Counted from the first letter of the stretch, positions 33,395-42,055 are shown. The stretch: DNA of 64,000 bases from Microcaldota archaeon (GCA_028867025.1 JAGWHC010000001.1:499695-563694); one strand, 5' to 3'. The notes: generated by a model from the sequence alone, not told the origin. A program made the numbers and translations.

Positions 33395-33769
33395 GTGCTA
33401 AAGAAATACAAGACAGGACTGGAAACGTTCGGAATGATAGGTGACAAGATGCTCACCAACATTCACACCATGATCGTGCTTGTGCACATCGAGAAGAAGA
33501 GCACGTACCCATACGCGCTTCTGAAGAAATTCAAGAAAAGCAAGCACCCAATGCTGAATACAATTGACAAGAATGAGATGTACAACATACTCAGCTCCCT
33601 CGAGCACAGGGGCTACGTGAGGAGCAAAATTATCCTTTCAGGTTCAAAAGCGCAGAAGGTCTATTCCGTCACCCCGAAAGGCGACGAGATAGCAAGGTCG
33701 TTCAGGCATGCGTTCATCAGCTTCATCAAAAGCGCTTCTACAATAATGAGGGATGCCTTTGCAGAATGA
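33395..33769 (+). CDS. PadR-family transcriptional regulator
   Basis: 124 residues. Winged helix with the PadR pattern: HTMIVLVHIEKKSTYPYALLKKF, EMYNILSSLEHRGYVRSK, then KVYSVTPKGDEIARSF and a C-terminal dimer helix. PadR regulators often sit beside ABC exporters and respond to toxic or signalling compounds. The GTG start follows the TATA box by about 27 nt, no leader. The end overlaps the ABC ATPase start by 17 nt. Confidence 0.88.
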   Translation: MLKKYKTGLETFGMIGDKMLTNIHTMIVLVHIEKKSTYPYALLKKFKKSKHPMLNTIDKNEMYNILSSLEHRGYVRSKIILSGSKAQKVYSVTPKGDEIARSFRHAFISFIKSASTIMRDAFAE

Positions 33770-34760
33770 GTACGCGATAGAGATAGAAAATTTAGTAAAG
33801 AAGTTTGGGGACCTCACCGCAGTCAACGGAATCAGCCTTAAGATAAAAAAGGGCGAAATATTCGGCCTTCTCGGACCAAACGGCGCAGGCAAGAGCACTA
33901 CGATAAACATGCTTCTCGGTCTGCTTTCACCAACCTCGGGCAAAATATCTGTCAACGGCATAAACATGCTCAAGGAACCTGAAAAGGCCAAAGGTCAGAT
34001 CGGAATAGTGACCCAAGAGACTGTTGTGGAGCCCGAGCTTACTGCAGAGGATAATCTCATGATTTTCGGCAGGCTTTACCAGATTCCTGCCGACGAGCTT
34101 CAGAAAGACATAGACTTCGCGCTCAAGCTCTCGGACCTTGAGAGCTTCAGGAAGGCATACGCTGGCACTTTCTCAGGGGGCATGAAGAGGAGGCTCGAGA
34201 CCGCGAAGGCGCTCATGCACACGCCTCAGGTCCTTCTGCTTGACGAGCCCACTACCGGCCTTGACGTGCAGAACAGGTCAAAGATCTGGAATCTGCTCAG
34301 GAAGATCAACAAGGAGCAGAATGTGACAATACTCATGACCACGCAGTATCTGGAAGAGGCAGACCAGCTATGCAATCGGATAGCGATAATAGACCATGGC
34401 AAGCTCATCGCCCTTGGTACGCCTTCGGAGCTGAGGCAGAAGATAGGGATGAGCACTGTACTGGAGGTCGAGGCAGACAAGGACTCGCTCCAGAAGGTGG
34501 AGCAGATTTTCAGGAAGATCGGCCTTGATCCGCGGATATCCGGCAACAAGGTCTTTGCCGCAGGAGGCGCCAAGCCAGTGGAGAAGGTGGAGCGCATCCT
34601 CAAGCTGCTCTCAGCAGGCAAGATTGATGCTCACAATATCAGCATGCACGAACCAACAATAGACGACGTGTTCCTCAAGCTCACCGGATCTGCGGTCAGG
34701 GATGAAACTGGAGACTTCAAGGGCGGTAGGCAGTCCGCAATGCTTGGAAGGGGCAGATAG
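33753..34760 (+). CDS. ABC transporter ATP-binding protein (DrrA-like)
   Basis: 335 residues: Walker A GPNGAGKSTT (about 42), Q-loop TQETVVEPE, signature FSGGMKRRLE, Walker B VLLLDEPTTGLD, H-loop MTTQYLEEADQ, and a C-terminal extension after residue 220 as in DrrA/NatA drug-export ATPases. Encoded with its permease (2 nt downstream) and a PadR regulator upstream. Start ATG 33753 (MPLQNEYAIEI) reads from inside the PadR gene. Confidence 0.93.
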   Translation: MPLQNEYAIEIENLVKKFGDLTAVNGISLKIKKGEIFGLLGPNGAGKSTTINMLLGLLSPTSGKISVNGINMLKEPEKAKGQIGIVTQETVVEPELTAEDNLMIFGRLYQIPADELQKDIDFALKLSDLESFRKAYAGTFSGGMKRRLETAKALMHTPQVLLLDEPTTGLDVQNRSKIWNLLRKINKEQNVTILMTTQYLEEADQLCNRIAIIDHGKLIALGTPSELRQKIGMSTVLEVEADKDSLQKVEQIFRKIGLDPRISGNKVFAAGGAKPVEKVERILKLLSAGKIDAHNISMHEPTIDDVFLKLTGSAVRDETGDFKGGRQSAMLGRGR

Positions 34761-34761
34761 T

Positions 34762-35898
34762 ATGGGACTGGCACGCGATACTTACACGCTGTTCCTGAGG
34801 GAGCTGCTCATCTTCAAGAAGAACCTCGGGGTGAACATAGCCAGGTCTCTCATCTTTCCCATACTTTTCATAATACTGCTTGGCGCTTTCGGCAGCTCGC
34901 CCAAGAACATACCGGTAGCGCTCGTTAACTACGACAACGGCCTCACATCGCTGCAGTTCATAAACCTGCTGCAATCCGGAGACAGCATAAAGATAGTTAG
35001 TTCCACTACGCAGCAGGCCGCCATGGGTATGCTCGCGCAGGGCAACGTAGCTGCGGTAATAGTCATACCCAACGGATTTTCAAGCTCACAACTGCCCAAG
35101 CCTGACATATACATGTATCTCGACAATTCCCAGCCCCAGTCAGCCTCGGTGATCAACATGGTCGTAAACCGGGTTGCTGCGCAGATGGGCACGCAGATCA
35201 CATCCGCATCAACCGCTCTCGCAGATCCCGTTTCCACTCCGGTGCCTGTAGTTACCAACTACGCCTACGGAGCAGCGAGCAACTACGAGAGCTTCGTCGT
35301 AGGCGGCATAGTCATAATGGTCGCGGCTTTCGGCTCTGTCTTCAGTTCCGGTTTCACCGTGCTGAGCGACAGGGAGCTCGGGAACCTCAAGGCGTTCCTC
35401 ACCACCCCGATAAACAAGTTCGCTATACTGCTGAGCAAGATAGGCTACGGAACGATGCAGTCGCTACTCAGCGCTTACATAGGATTGGCCATAGGCCTGG
35501 CTCTCGGAGCAACTGTGGCCGCTGGCTTTCTCGGAGTACTGGAGCTCATCTGGATAATCTTCCTGGTCGGACTGAGCTTCGGCTCCCTGTCGATAGCGCT
35601 GGCGATGAGGGCAAAGCAGCTGCAAACTTACGCCCTCATAGGCCAAAGCATAGTCATGCCGGCCGCATTCCTGGGTGGGGCATTCGTCCCAGTGTCGCTG
35701 CTTCCGCCCCTGCTCCAGACAGTGTCAATAGCAAACCCGCTAACGTACGCTGTCAACGCGGTCAGGGACATAATGATCAAGGGCTCGCTGCCTATCGGCG
35801 ACCTTGTGCTCGATTCAGCGGTGCTGCTTGTCTTCGCGGGCCTGATGCTGGCTCTCGCCTTTGTGTTCTTCAAGAACACGAGCGAACAAATATCATGA
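34762..35898 (+). CDS. ABC-2 type permease
   Basis: 378 residues with six predicted helices in ABC-2 arrangement: helix at about 25-45 (SLIFPILFIILLGAF), a large external domain (about 45-200), then five helices (FVVGGIVIMVAAFGSVFSSG, SLLSAYIGLAIGLALGATV, GVLELIWIIFLVGLS, IGQSIVMPAAFLGGAFVP and a last one LLVFAGLMLALAFVFF). The conserved ABC-2 end GSLPIGDLVLDSAVLL is present. Start ATG 34762, since the frame's longer N-terminus overlaps the ATPase. It forms the exporter with the ATPase; substrate unknown. Confidence 0.9.
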   Translation: MGLARDTYTLFLRELLIFKKNLGVNIARSLIFPILFIILLGAFGSSPKNIPVALVNYDNGLTSLQFINLLQSGDSIKIVSSTTQQAAMGMLAQGNVAAVIVIPNGFSSSQLPKPDIYMYLDNSQPQSASVINMVVNRVAAQMGTQITSASTALADPVSTPVPVVTNYAYGAASNYESFVVGGIVIMVAAFGSVFSSGFTVLSDRELGNLKAFLTTPINKFAILLSKIGYGTMQSLLSAYIGLAIGLALGATVAAGFLGVLELIWIIFLVGLSFGSLSIALAMRAKQLQTYALIGQSIVMPAAFLGGAFVPVSLLPPLLQTVSIANPLTYAVNAVRDIMIKGSLPIGDLVLDSAVLLVFAGLMLALAFVFFKNTSEQIS

Positions 35899-35924
35899 TT
35901 TGCTTCTAATGTTTGGTGAAATAA

Positions 35925-37139
35925 ATGAATCCGAAAATTCTCTGGGTGTTTGCAGCCTTGATGGCGCTTAGCGGTGCTGTCGGTGCGGCGTCGCAGCTGG
36001 ACAACGCGCTGTCCTTGGCGAACGTGTCGGTTTCCCCGAATCCGGTAGTGGCTGGCGGAACAGTTACGATCAGGTTCCAGCTGTACGACTCCTACGGCTC
36101 GTGGCTCAATACGGTGAATCTTGAAGCTGCAGCGAGTTATCCCATTGTCAACTCCTCTCCCGCAGCAACCACCGACATATCGCAGGTTAACCCTGGGCTT
36201 AATCCTGGCCACTACAACTACACCTTCACAATACCGGACACCACCCAATCCGGCCTGTATACTATACACTTCAATGCCAGCTACTATGGGCTCGGGGCCA
36301 CAGAGGTAATCGCCTCCTCGTCGATGCCCGTGACATTCTACGTCCAGAACAAGCCCGAGATAAAGGTGCTTCTGTCCGGCCCGCAGCCATCGGCGCTGTA
36401 CTCCGGGCACAACCAGACGGTAAATCTCGTGATTGAGAACACGGGCTACGGCACCGCAAGGAACATAAGCGTGACAGTAAGCGGGAATCAGGGCGTAACC
36501 ATCCTCAGCTCTGTTACAACCTTCTTCATCTCCAACCTAACCGCAGGATCCAGCGTAAGCGAGCCGATACTGCTGTCCGCGCAGAATGTCGGCGGCACAG
36601 GACTTACCGCAAGCTCCACCTATTACTCATCCAATTTGGGTCAGCAGTTCAGCAGCGTGCAGGGCATGAGCCTTTCGGTTGCGCCGTCTGCGCAATTCAA
36701 CCTGAGCTCGCAGCAGCAGGGCGTGAACCCCGGGGCGACAGACGTTCCGGTGAGGCTCACGATAACAAACACAGGCACGAGCGATGCATCGCAGATGCAG
36801 CTGACGCTGCAGTCTAACTATCCCATAACGCCGGTGGCAAGCACCGCATACATAGCAAACCTTCCCGTGGGTGCTTCTGCGAACGTCACCTTCCTGGTGA
36901 GCATCGACTCGCAGGGCGTGCCGGGCAACTATCCGGTCACTGTATACGAGCAATGGAAACAGCCAAACGGCGCAGTCAACCAGCAGTTCTCAGGCTCAGA
37001 CAACTACTTCGTGGCCATCGGCAACCAGAGCAGCGCAGCAACGCTTGTTGCTCTTGCTGTGATCGTGGTTGTTGTGATAGGCATAGCGGCGTACAGGATG
37101 AGGTCGCGTTTCGCAAAGAAGCAGGCAAAGAAGAAGTGA
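35925..37139 (+). CDS. exported membrane-anchored beta-sandwich protein
   Basis: 404 residues. Signal peptide MNPKILWVFAALMALSGAVGA (cleavage after about 21), then three or four Ig-like or CARDB-like beta domains (VSVSPNPVVAGGTVTIRFQLYD; VNLVIENTGYGTARNISV; VRLTITNTGTSDASQMQL, the last two with the typical 'xNxGxxxA' pattern), and one C-terminal helix (ATLVALAVIVVVVIGIAAY) with a basic tail. Many N-x-S/T sites. Similar proteins occur in archaeal S-layers and beside ABC-2 exporters (COG1361 style). It starts 26 nt after the permease: probably the extracytoplasmic partner of the transporter. Confidence 0.75.
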   Translation: MNPKILWVFAALMALSGAVGAASQLDNALSLANVSVSPNPVVAGGTVTIRFQLYDSYGSWLNTVNLEAAASYPIVNSSPAATTDISQVNPGLNPGHYNYTFTIPDTTQSGLYTIHFNASYYGLGATEVIASSSMPVTFYVQNKPEIKVLLSGPQPSALYSGHNQTVNLVIENTGYGTARNISVTVSGNQGVTILSSVTTFFISNLTAGSSVSEPILLSAQNVGGTGLTASSTYYSSNLGQQFSSVQGMSLSVAPSAQFNLSSQQQGVNPGATDVPVRLTITNTGTSDASQMQLTLQSNYPITPVASTAYIANLPVGASANVTFLVSIDSQGVPGNYPVTVYEQWKQPNGAVNQQFSGSDNYFVAIGNQSSAATLVALAVIVVVVIGIAAYRMRSRFAKKQAKKK

Positions 37140-37143
37140 GCGC

Positions 37144-37866
37144 ATGAAACCTATTCACATACACGCAAAACCTGGGCACATAGCGGAGAGGGTGCTTGTT
37201 GCAGGAGACCCGGGGAGGATAAGGAAGCTTTCGAAGCTGCTCGAGGGCAGGGTCTTGGTGAACAGGAACAGGGGCTATCTAATATACACAGGCACGTACA
37301 ACGGTGCCAGGATAACACTGGCCACCCACGGCATAGGGGGCCCCTCAGCTGCGATAGTCCTGGAGGAGCTTGCGATGCTCGGAGCGAAGACGTTCGTGAG
37401 GTTCGGGACAGCAGGCGCGTTGAGCCCCGAGGTGAAGATAGGCGACTATGTCATACCCACAGACGCGTCGCACGTGCCCGGAGGGAACGCCACAGCGCAG
37501 TACTTCGAGAAGGCAGACTTCGAAGCCACTCCAGACAGCGCGCTCTCTGAAAAGCTCGCAAAGGCATTTGCCGATAGGAACCTGAAGTTTCATAGGGGCA
37601 AGGTCTTCACAAGCGACGCGCTCTACGCAGAGGAGGAGGGCTTTGCCGAGAAGCATTTCAAAAACGGGAACATAGCCGTAGAGATGGAGTGCGCGATACT
37701 CTTCAAGCTCAGCAGGCTCAGGGGCTGGAGGAGCGCATCCGCGCTTGTGGTAAGCGACAGCCTCGTTGGCAAGGCAGTGGGCGAGCACTGGATATCGAAG
37801 AGGGAGCTGAACAACAGGGTGATGGAGGGTGCGAAGGTTGTTCTCGGCGTTCTTGCCGAGGCGTAG
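37144..37866 (+). CDS. mtnP: 5'-methylthioadenosine/purine nucleoside phosphorylase
   Basis: 240 residues in the PNP/UDP phosphorylase superfamily and very like the crenarchaeal MTA phosphorylase: HIHAKPGHIAERVLVAGDPGR, ATHGIGGPSAAIVLEELAMLGA, GTAGALSPEVKIGDYVI and the base/ribose end GNIAVEMECAILFKLSRL, VVSDSLVG. It splits MTA, the by-product of polyamine synthesis, so it belongs with the MetK, AhcY and agmatinase functions in the window. Start ATG 37144 lies 4 nt after the previous stop, suggesting read-through from the PadR-ABC operon. Confidence 0.9.
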   Translation: MKPIHIHAKPGHIAERVLVAGDPGRIRKLSKLLEGRVLVNRNRGYLIYTGTYNGARITLATHGIGGPSAAIVLEELAMLGAKTFVRFGTAGALSPEVKIGDYVIPTDASHVPGGNATAQYFEKADFEATPDSALSEKLAKAFADRNLKFHRGKVFTSDALYAEEEGFAEKHFKNGNIAVEMECAILFKLSRLRGWRSASALVVSDSLVGKAVGEHWISKRELNNRVMEGAKVVLGVLAEA

Positions 37867-37906
37867 CTGCACTGCTTTATAAGATGTTACTTCTACAATA
37901 CAATCG

Positions 37907-38635
37907 ATGGTAGAAATGGGAATCGATGTGGTTGACGTTGTATCAAAGAGCTTCCGCACTCTGTTCGGGAACCAGACGGTGCTCATCTACGCGGCAATAG
38001 GCGGCATAATAAGCGCTTTGCTGTCAGCTGTCTTTCTGTCGCAGTTCAGCGCACTCTCTTTGACAACGGGTGGCATTACAGCAGCAATGATCCAGTCAGT
38101 CCTGTCCCTCATAGGGGCGGCCCTTGTGGCACTGATCCTTGTCATTCTAATAGACGTTTTCATAAGGGGATCAGTGATCAGCGCGGCTAACCTGGGCAAA
38201 GCGGCAGATATGGGCAAGGCCGCGGGCCAAGCGATGAACAGGTACCTTCCTTTTCTTTTCACGCTCATAGTCGTCGCCATAGCGGTGGGCATAGGCTACG
38301 TGCTTTTGATAATACCTGGCATATACCTCACAGTGAAACTCAGCCTTGCTCCGGTTGAGGCTGTAGTCGGCAGAAAGGGGGTTGTAGACTCGTTAAGCGC
38401 GAGCTGGCACGCGACAGACGGCAACTTCTGGAGCATATTCTTAGCAATACTACTCATGCTGGTAGTGGTTTTAGTCATCTCAGGAATACTTGGAATTGCA
38501 CTCCGCATTGTAGGGCTGGCCCCTGCGGCAAACTTCGTCTCCACCTTCGTGGGCTACGCTTTCACAGTGATGATAGTGCTGATATACCAGCAGATAGGCG
38601 TGCCCGCAAAAAAAATGGGCAGAAGGGCAAAGTGA
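37907..38635 (+). CDS. multi-spanning membrane protein
   Basis: 242 residues, six hydrophobic segments: VLIYAAIGGIISALLSAVFL, MIQSVLSLIGAALVALILVI, LFTLIVVAIAVGIGYVLLII, and three more near 180-235. Between helices 4 and 5 is a loop KLSLAPVEAVVGRKGVVDSLSASW resembling the glycerophosphodiester phosphodiesterase membrane domain/DUF7544-like archaeal membrane families. No enzymatic residues recognised. Start ATG 37907 with TATA-like CTTTATAA about 30 nt upstream. Ends 4 nt before the next gene's stop on the other strand. Confidence 0.7.
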   Translation: MVEMGIDVVDVVSKSFRTLFGNQTVLIYAAIGGIISALLSAVFLSQFSALSLTTGGITAAMIQSVLSLIGAALVALILVILIDVFIRGSVISAANLGKAADMGKAAGQAMNRYLPFLFTLIVVAIAVGIGYVLLIIPGIYLTVKLSLAPVEAVVGRKGVVDSLSASWHATDGNFWSIFLAILLMLVVVLVISGILGIALRIVGLAPAANFVSTFVGYAFTVMIVLIYQQIGVPAKKMGRRAK

Positions 38636-38639
38636 GCTC

Positions 38640-38924
38640 TTAATCAAGCTCTATCTGTATGCCTCCTATCCTGCCAGCGACAAGGTTGTAGACCCAGGCA
38701 CCGATGCCCCCTCCTATGAAGCCCACTATGCCGTAGAAGATTGGGAATATGATTATCGACAGTGCGCCCAACGCTCCGACTGATGCACCCACTCCGCTTG
38801 CCACACTTCCGGCCGCAGCTCCAAGCGCGAAGATTATCAAGCCTATGATGAAGCCGATCACGACCCCGATCACGCCTTCAATCTTCGCTACTGACATCAC
38901 GCCAAGTTTTTTTATCGTCTGCAT
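38640..38924 (-). CDS. small conserved membrane protein
   Basis: 94 residues from ATG 38924. Two hydrophobic hairpins: VIGVVIGFIIGLIIFALGAAAG and ALSIIIFPIFYGIVGFIGGGIGAW, followed by the signature VYNLVAGRIGGIQIELD. This layout and ending (WxGGIxxE-type) is that of a small family common in archaea and bacteria with no known role. The start is chosen because the shared TATA box (38950-38959) is about 31 nt upstream of this ATG. An extra seven residues upstream are possible. Confidence 0.75.
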   Translation of the reverse strand: MQTIKKLGVMSVAKIEGVIGVVIGFIIGLIIFALGAAAGSVASGVGASVGALGALSIIIFPIFYGIVGFIGGGIGAWVYNLVAGRIGGIQIELD

Positions 38925-38949
38925 GCAATCACGATTATCGCTCACACTC

Positions 38950-38959
38950 TATATTTAAA
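38950..38959. promoter_or_regulatory. shared bidirectional TATA box
   Basis: ATATTTAAAT, nearly palindromic, lies 24-33 nt before Sec61beta (ATG 38983) and 26-35 nt before the small membrane protein (ATG 38924, minus). One element could start both leaderless transcripts. Confidence 0.55.
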
Positions 38960-38982
38960 TAACTTAATCTAGGAAAGCTATC

Positions 38983-39135
38983 ATGGCGCTAAGCACACCG
39001 CAGCAGCAGGCTGGCATACTCAGCTTCTACGACGCGCCCGAGATGGGGCCAAAGATAGACGCGAAGATACTGCTCATTGCTGTCGCTCTCTTCACACTTT
39101 TCGTAATAATCTTCGATCACTTCGCCGCGTTGTAA
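38983..39135 (+). CDS. secG: Sec61beta/SecG protein translocase subunit
   Basis: 50-residue reading frame from ATG 38983 to TAA 39135. The N-terminus LSTPQQQAGILSFYDAPEMG and the following PKIDAK lead to one membrane helix (LLIAVALFTLFVIIF). This 'QAGxxxFYD...GPKI' arrangement with a single C-terminal helix is the archaeal Sec61beta (Sbh) subunit of the SecYEbeta channel. Transcribed leaderless from the shared TATA box. Too short for usual gene calling. Converges on the AbrB-winged-helix gene with only 2 nt between stops. Confidence 0.85.
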   Translation: MALSTPQQQAGILSFYDAPEMGPKIDAKILLIAVALFTLFVIIFDHFAAL

Positions 39136-39137
39136 AA

Positions 39138-39935
39138 TCAGATAAGCGTGAACACATCTTTTCTTCTCTCGCTCACATCTCCCTGCTCCGAAAGCAGGTA
39201 GAGCATGGCGCGTATGCCGTCCTCGCTTAGGCTTGTGCTTTTCACCAACTCATCCACCTTCTTCGGCCCTTCCTTCAGCTCCTTTATCACCTTGCCGCTG
39301 TTCTTATCGAAGAAAGCACGCAACACGATGTAGAACTTCTTGTTGAACGCCCTTATTCCCAGCACCTTGCCCGACCTTATGCTGTCCTCCAGCGCAAGCG
39401 AGAGGCTTGATGCCTCCGATTCTGTGGGAAGCACGATGTAGCCGTCGGTCTCGAGCCTGATCACGTTCTCGTTCTTCTCTATCTTCGGCTGCGGAGGGAC
39501 AGGTTTCGGAGGTGCCTCTACTATCTTCTTTGGCTGCTGCGGCACCGAGCCCGGCTTCTTTCTCATCAGGAACTTGTCGTATACTGCAGCCACTATCCCG
39601 TAAGACCCCTTCGCCTTTGAAAGATAAACTGCCCTCTTGTCCACAAGGCCCTGGAGCGTCTTCTTCTCCTGATCGTTGAGCAGCTTTGCCACGTTTGCCG
39701 AAGTCCTGTCCGCGTACCTGAGCGTATCGAGCTTCTTCAGCACATTTATCTCGCCGAGCGTGAGGTTCAGGGGCTTGAAGCTGTCGGCAGTGCTTGTCTT
39801 CTTCGCGAAAAGGAATGAGCTGTCGTTGTACTTCAGGAACTGGACCTCGTCCTCTTCCTTAAGCCCGAACTGCTTGATGACGTCATCCGGAAGGTAGACT
39901 ATGTACTTATTGTTCCTGGTTTTGTACACCTTCAA
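39138..39935 (-). CDS. AbrB-like domain fused to winged-helix domain
   Basis: 265 residues. Residues 1-48 resemble a SpoVT/AbrB swapped-hairpin (KTRNNKYIVYLPDDVIKQFGLKEEDEVQFLKY), known as a DNA-binding or scaffold fold. Then a helical region, a Pro/Lys-rich linker (about 130-150), and two further parts: an ordered domain around 155-220 (VIRLETDGYIVLP..) and a C-terminal winged helix (KELKEGPKKVDELVKSTSLSEDGIRAMLYLLSEQGDV). A DNA-binding regulator is likely. Divergent from argS over a 46-nt gap. Confidence 0.6.
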   Translation of the reverse strand: MKVYKTRNNKYIVYLPDDVIKQFGLKEEDEVQFLKYNDSSFLFAKKTSTADSFKPLNLTLGEINVLKKLDTLRYADRTSANVAKLLNDQEKKTLQGLVDKRAVYLSKAKGSYGIVAAVYDKFLMRKKPGSVPQQPKKIVEAPPKPVPPQPKIEKNENVIRLETDGYIVLPTESEASSLSLALEDSIRSGKVLGIRAFNKKFYIVLRAFFDKNSGKVIKELKEGPKKVDELVKSTSLSEDGIRAMLYLLSEQGDVSERRKDVFTLI

Positions 39936-39981
39936 TAAACCGACCGCTACTCTTTTTTAAACCCCCTTGAGTATTACTAGC

Positions 39982-41898
39982 ATGCAAGAATATAAAGAGC
40001 TTGCAGACTCGCCCAGCTCTCTCGTCAAGCGCGAGTTCATCCAGGCTCTGGATCAGACGGTCCGCGGGCTTTACGGAGACATCCGAAGAGAGGAGGGCGA
40101 CCTTGAACTCTCGATATCGGTGCCAAGGGAGCTGACTCTGGGAGACATCAGTTCCTCCATAGCATTCAGGCTTGCAAAGTTTACGCACACCAACCCCGGG
40201 GGCATAGCAAAGGAGATAGCGAAGAAGATGCAACCAAGCGAGCACATAAGCAGATTTGAGGACGCGAACGGATACATAAACGCTTTCATAGACGAGAAGA
40301 AGTACGCGGCACTTGTTCTGCGTGACATACTGAAAAGGAAAAAGGGCTACGGGCACAGCGCCGTAGGCAAGCGCAGGAAGGTGATAGTAGAGTCGCCTAG
40401 CGCGAATCCGGCGCATCCGTGGCACGTCGGCACGCTGAGGAATGCGCTGCTAGGCAACGTGATATCCAACCTCCTTGAGGCATGCTCATACGAGGTGGAG
40501 CGCGAGGACTACATAGACGACCTGGGGCTGCAGGTGGCAACTGCGCTGTGGGGATGGCTTCACGTGAGCAACAAGCCGGACAAGAAGTTCGACCAGTGGC
40601 TCGGCGAGCTTTACGTGAATGTCAACAGGGAGATGCAGCAGAAGCCCGAGGTGAAGAAGCAGATAGAAGAGCTCAACAAGAAGATAGAGGATGGCAACTC
40701 CCAGGAAGCCGCGACAGGAAGGGAGGTTGCGGAAAGATGCGTGATGGCGCACCAGGAGACTGCGTTCGCCTACGGCATCTACCGCGACGTGATGATATGG
40801 GAGAGCGACATAGTGAGGAGCCACCTGCTCAGCAAGGCTCTCGACATATCTGCCAGCATCCTGGAGAAGCCCAACGACGGCAAGTACGCCGGGGCGATAA
40901 TAATAAAACTTGACAAGATAACTCCGCTCGCAAAGGAGCTGGAGGGCAGCAGGGAAGACGCCAAGGTGATAATAAGAAGCAACGGCGCCGCGACGTACAT
41001 AGGCAAGGATTTCGCTTTCCACGCATGGAAGTTCGGGCTGATCGACGCGGGCTTCAGCTACAAGAAATTCATGGACCAGCCGAACGGCAAGCCGATATAC
41101 AGCACAGCGCCGCAGGGCTCGCCGATGAAATTCGGAAACGTGAAACGCGCGATAAACGTGATAGACGCGAGCCAGGCGTACGAACAGCAGATAATGCGCA
41201 TAATGTTCGCGCTCATCGGACACGAGGAGATAACAAACAGCATTATACACCTGGCGTACGGCAGGGTCAATATAGAGGGCGAGAAGATTAGCGCGAGGTC
41301 GGGTAACTGGCTGGGAGAGGGGAGGAACTACACCGCTGACGACCTTCTCAGCGAGGCAACGAAGCGCGCCCTTGAGATAGCGCAGAAGAGCGAGAAGATA
41401 ACCAACAGGCAGAACCTGGAGTCGATATCCAGGTCGATAGCCCTGAGCGCCATAAAGTTCGAGTACATGAGGATATCGCCGGAGAAGGAGATAGTCTTCT
41501 CGTGGCAGAACGCCCTCAATTTCGAGGGCAACAGCGGACCATATGTGATGTACACATATGCAAGATCGAAGAAGATACTAGCAAAGGCCGATTACACCGA
41601 GGCGAGCGCCTCCAAGCTTGAAGCGGAGCACGTAACGAGGGGCTACGACTTCGAACTCATAAAGAAGCTGGCCGAAGCGCAGGAAACGATAGAGAAGGCA
41701 TGCGATGAGGCAAGGCCCAACGTCCTTACTGACTACCTGCTTGACCTGTCATCCCTTTTCAGCAAGTTCTACGAGAGCATGCCTGTCATAAAGGGCGAGG
41801 AGGCAAAGGGCTTCAGGCTTGCCCTTGTCCACTCCCTCACCATAGTCCTCGAAAACACGTTTGGGCTCCTAGGCATAGAGCCGATAAGCGAGATGTAG
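39982..41898 (+). CDS. argS: arginyl-tRNA synthetase
   Basis: 638 residues; class I synthetase. HIGH-like motif HVGTLRNALLGN in PAHPWHVGTLRNALLG (last His replaced by Thr, an oddity), N-terminal additional domain (residues 1-130), tRNA-binding and catalytic helices, 'GEKISARSGNWLGEG' at the KMSKS position (archaeal style), and an anticodon-binding domain. Start ATG 39982 is favoured: a TATA-like TTTTTTAA (39953-39960) is about 25 nt upstream, so the message is leaderless; the TTG five codons earlier lies between. tRNA-Arg(CCU) follows downstream. Confidence 0.95.
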   Translation: MQEYKELADSPSSLVKREFIQALDQTVRGLYGDIRREEGDLELSISVPRELTLGDISSSIAFRLAKFTHTNPGGIAKEIAKKMQPSEHISRFEDANGYINAFIDEKKYAALVLRDILKRKKGYGHSAVGKRRKVIVESPSANPAHPWHVGTLRNALLGNVISNLLEACSYEVEREDYIDDLGLQVATALWGWLHVSNKPDKKFDQWLGELYVNVNREMQQKPEVKKQIEELNKKIEDGNSQEAATGREVAERCVMAHQETAFAYGIYRDVMIWESDIVRSHLLSKALDISASILEKPNDGKYAGAIIIKLDKITPLAKELEGSREDAKVIIRSNGAATYIGKDFAFHAWKFGLIDAGFSYKKFMDQPNGKPIYSTAPQGSPMKFGNVKRAINVIDASQAYEQQIMRIMFALIGHEEITNSIIHLAYGRVNIEGEKISARSGNWLGEGRNYTADDLLSEATKRALEIAQKSEKITNRQNLESISRSIALSAIKFEYMRISPEKEIVFSWQNALNFEGNSGPYVMYTYARSKKILAKADYTEASASKLEAEHVTRGYDFELIKKLAEAQETIEKACDEARPNVLTDYLLDLSSLFSKFYESMPVIKGEEAKGFRLALVHSLTIVLENTFGLLGIEPISEM

Positions 41899-41931
41899 GT
41901 GTAAATAAAACTTCTTGCCAATTGATATCGA

Positions 41932-42006
41932 GGGCCCGTAGCTCAGCTTGGACAGAGCAGCACCGTCCTAAGGTGATGGTCGCGGGTTCAAATCCCGCCG
42001 GGCCCG
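41932..42006 (+). tRNA. tRNA-Arg(CCU)
   Basis: Acceptor GGGCCCG/CGGGCCC, D arm GCTC/GAGC, anticodon stem CACC/GGTG with a mismatched outer pair (G-A), loop GTCCTAA with anticodon CCT, T arm GCGGG-TTCAAAT-CCCGC. No intron, no encoded CCA, discriminator G. TAAATAAA at 41902-41909 about 26 nt before the 5' end can be its TATA box. It follows the argS gene by 33 nt on the same strand. A 10-bp inverted repeat lies directly after it. Confidence 0.93.
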
Positions 42007-42007
42007 C

Positions 42008-42055
42008 ATGAAGAAGCGACCGAAACTTCAGTAAACAAATAAATAGCTTCTTCAT
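42008..42055 (+). repeat. 10-bp inverted repeat around the next gene's promoter
   Basis: ATGAAGAAGC (42008-42017) and GCTTCTTCAT (42046-42055) are exact inverted copies 28 nt apart. Between them is A/T-rich AACAAATAAATAG that can be the TATA box for the DsbA-like gene. It may be an operator or a hairpin at the end of the tRNA transcript. Confidence 0.5.
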
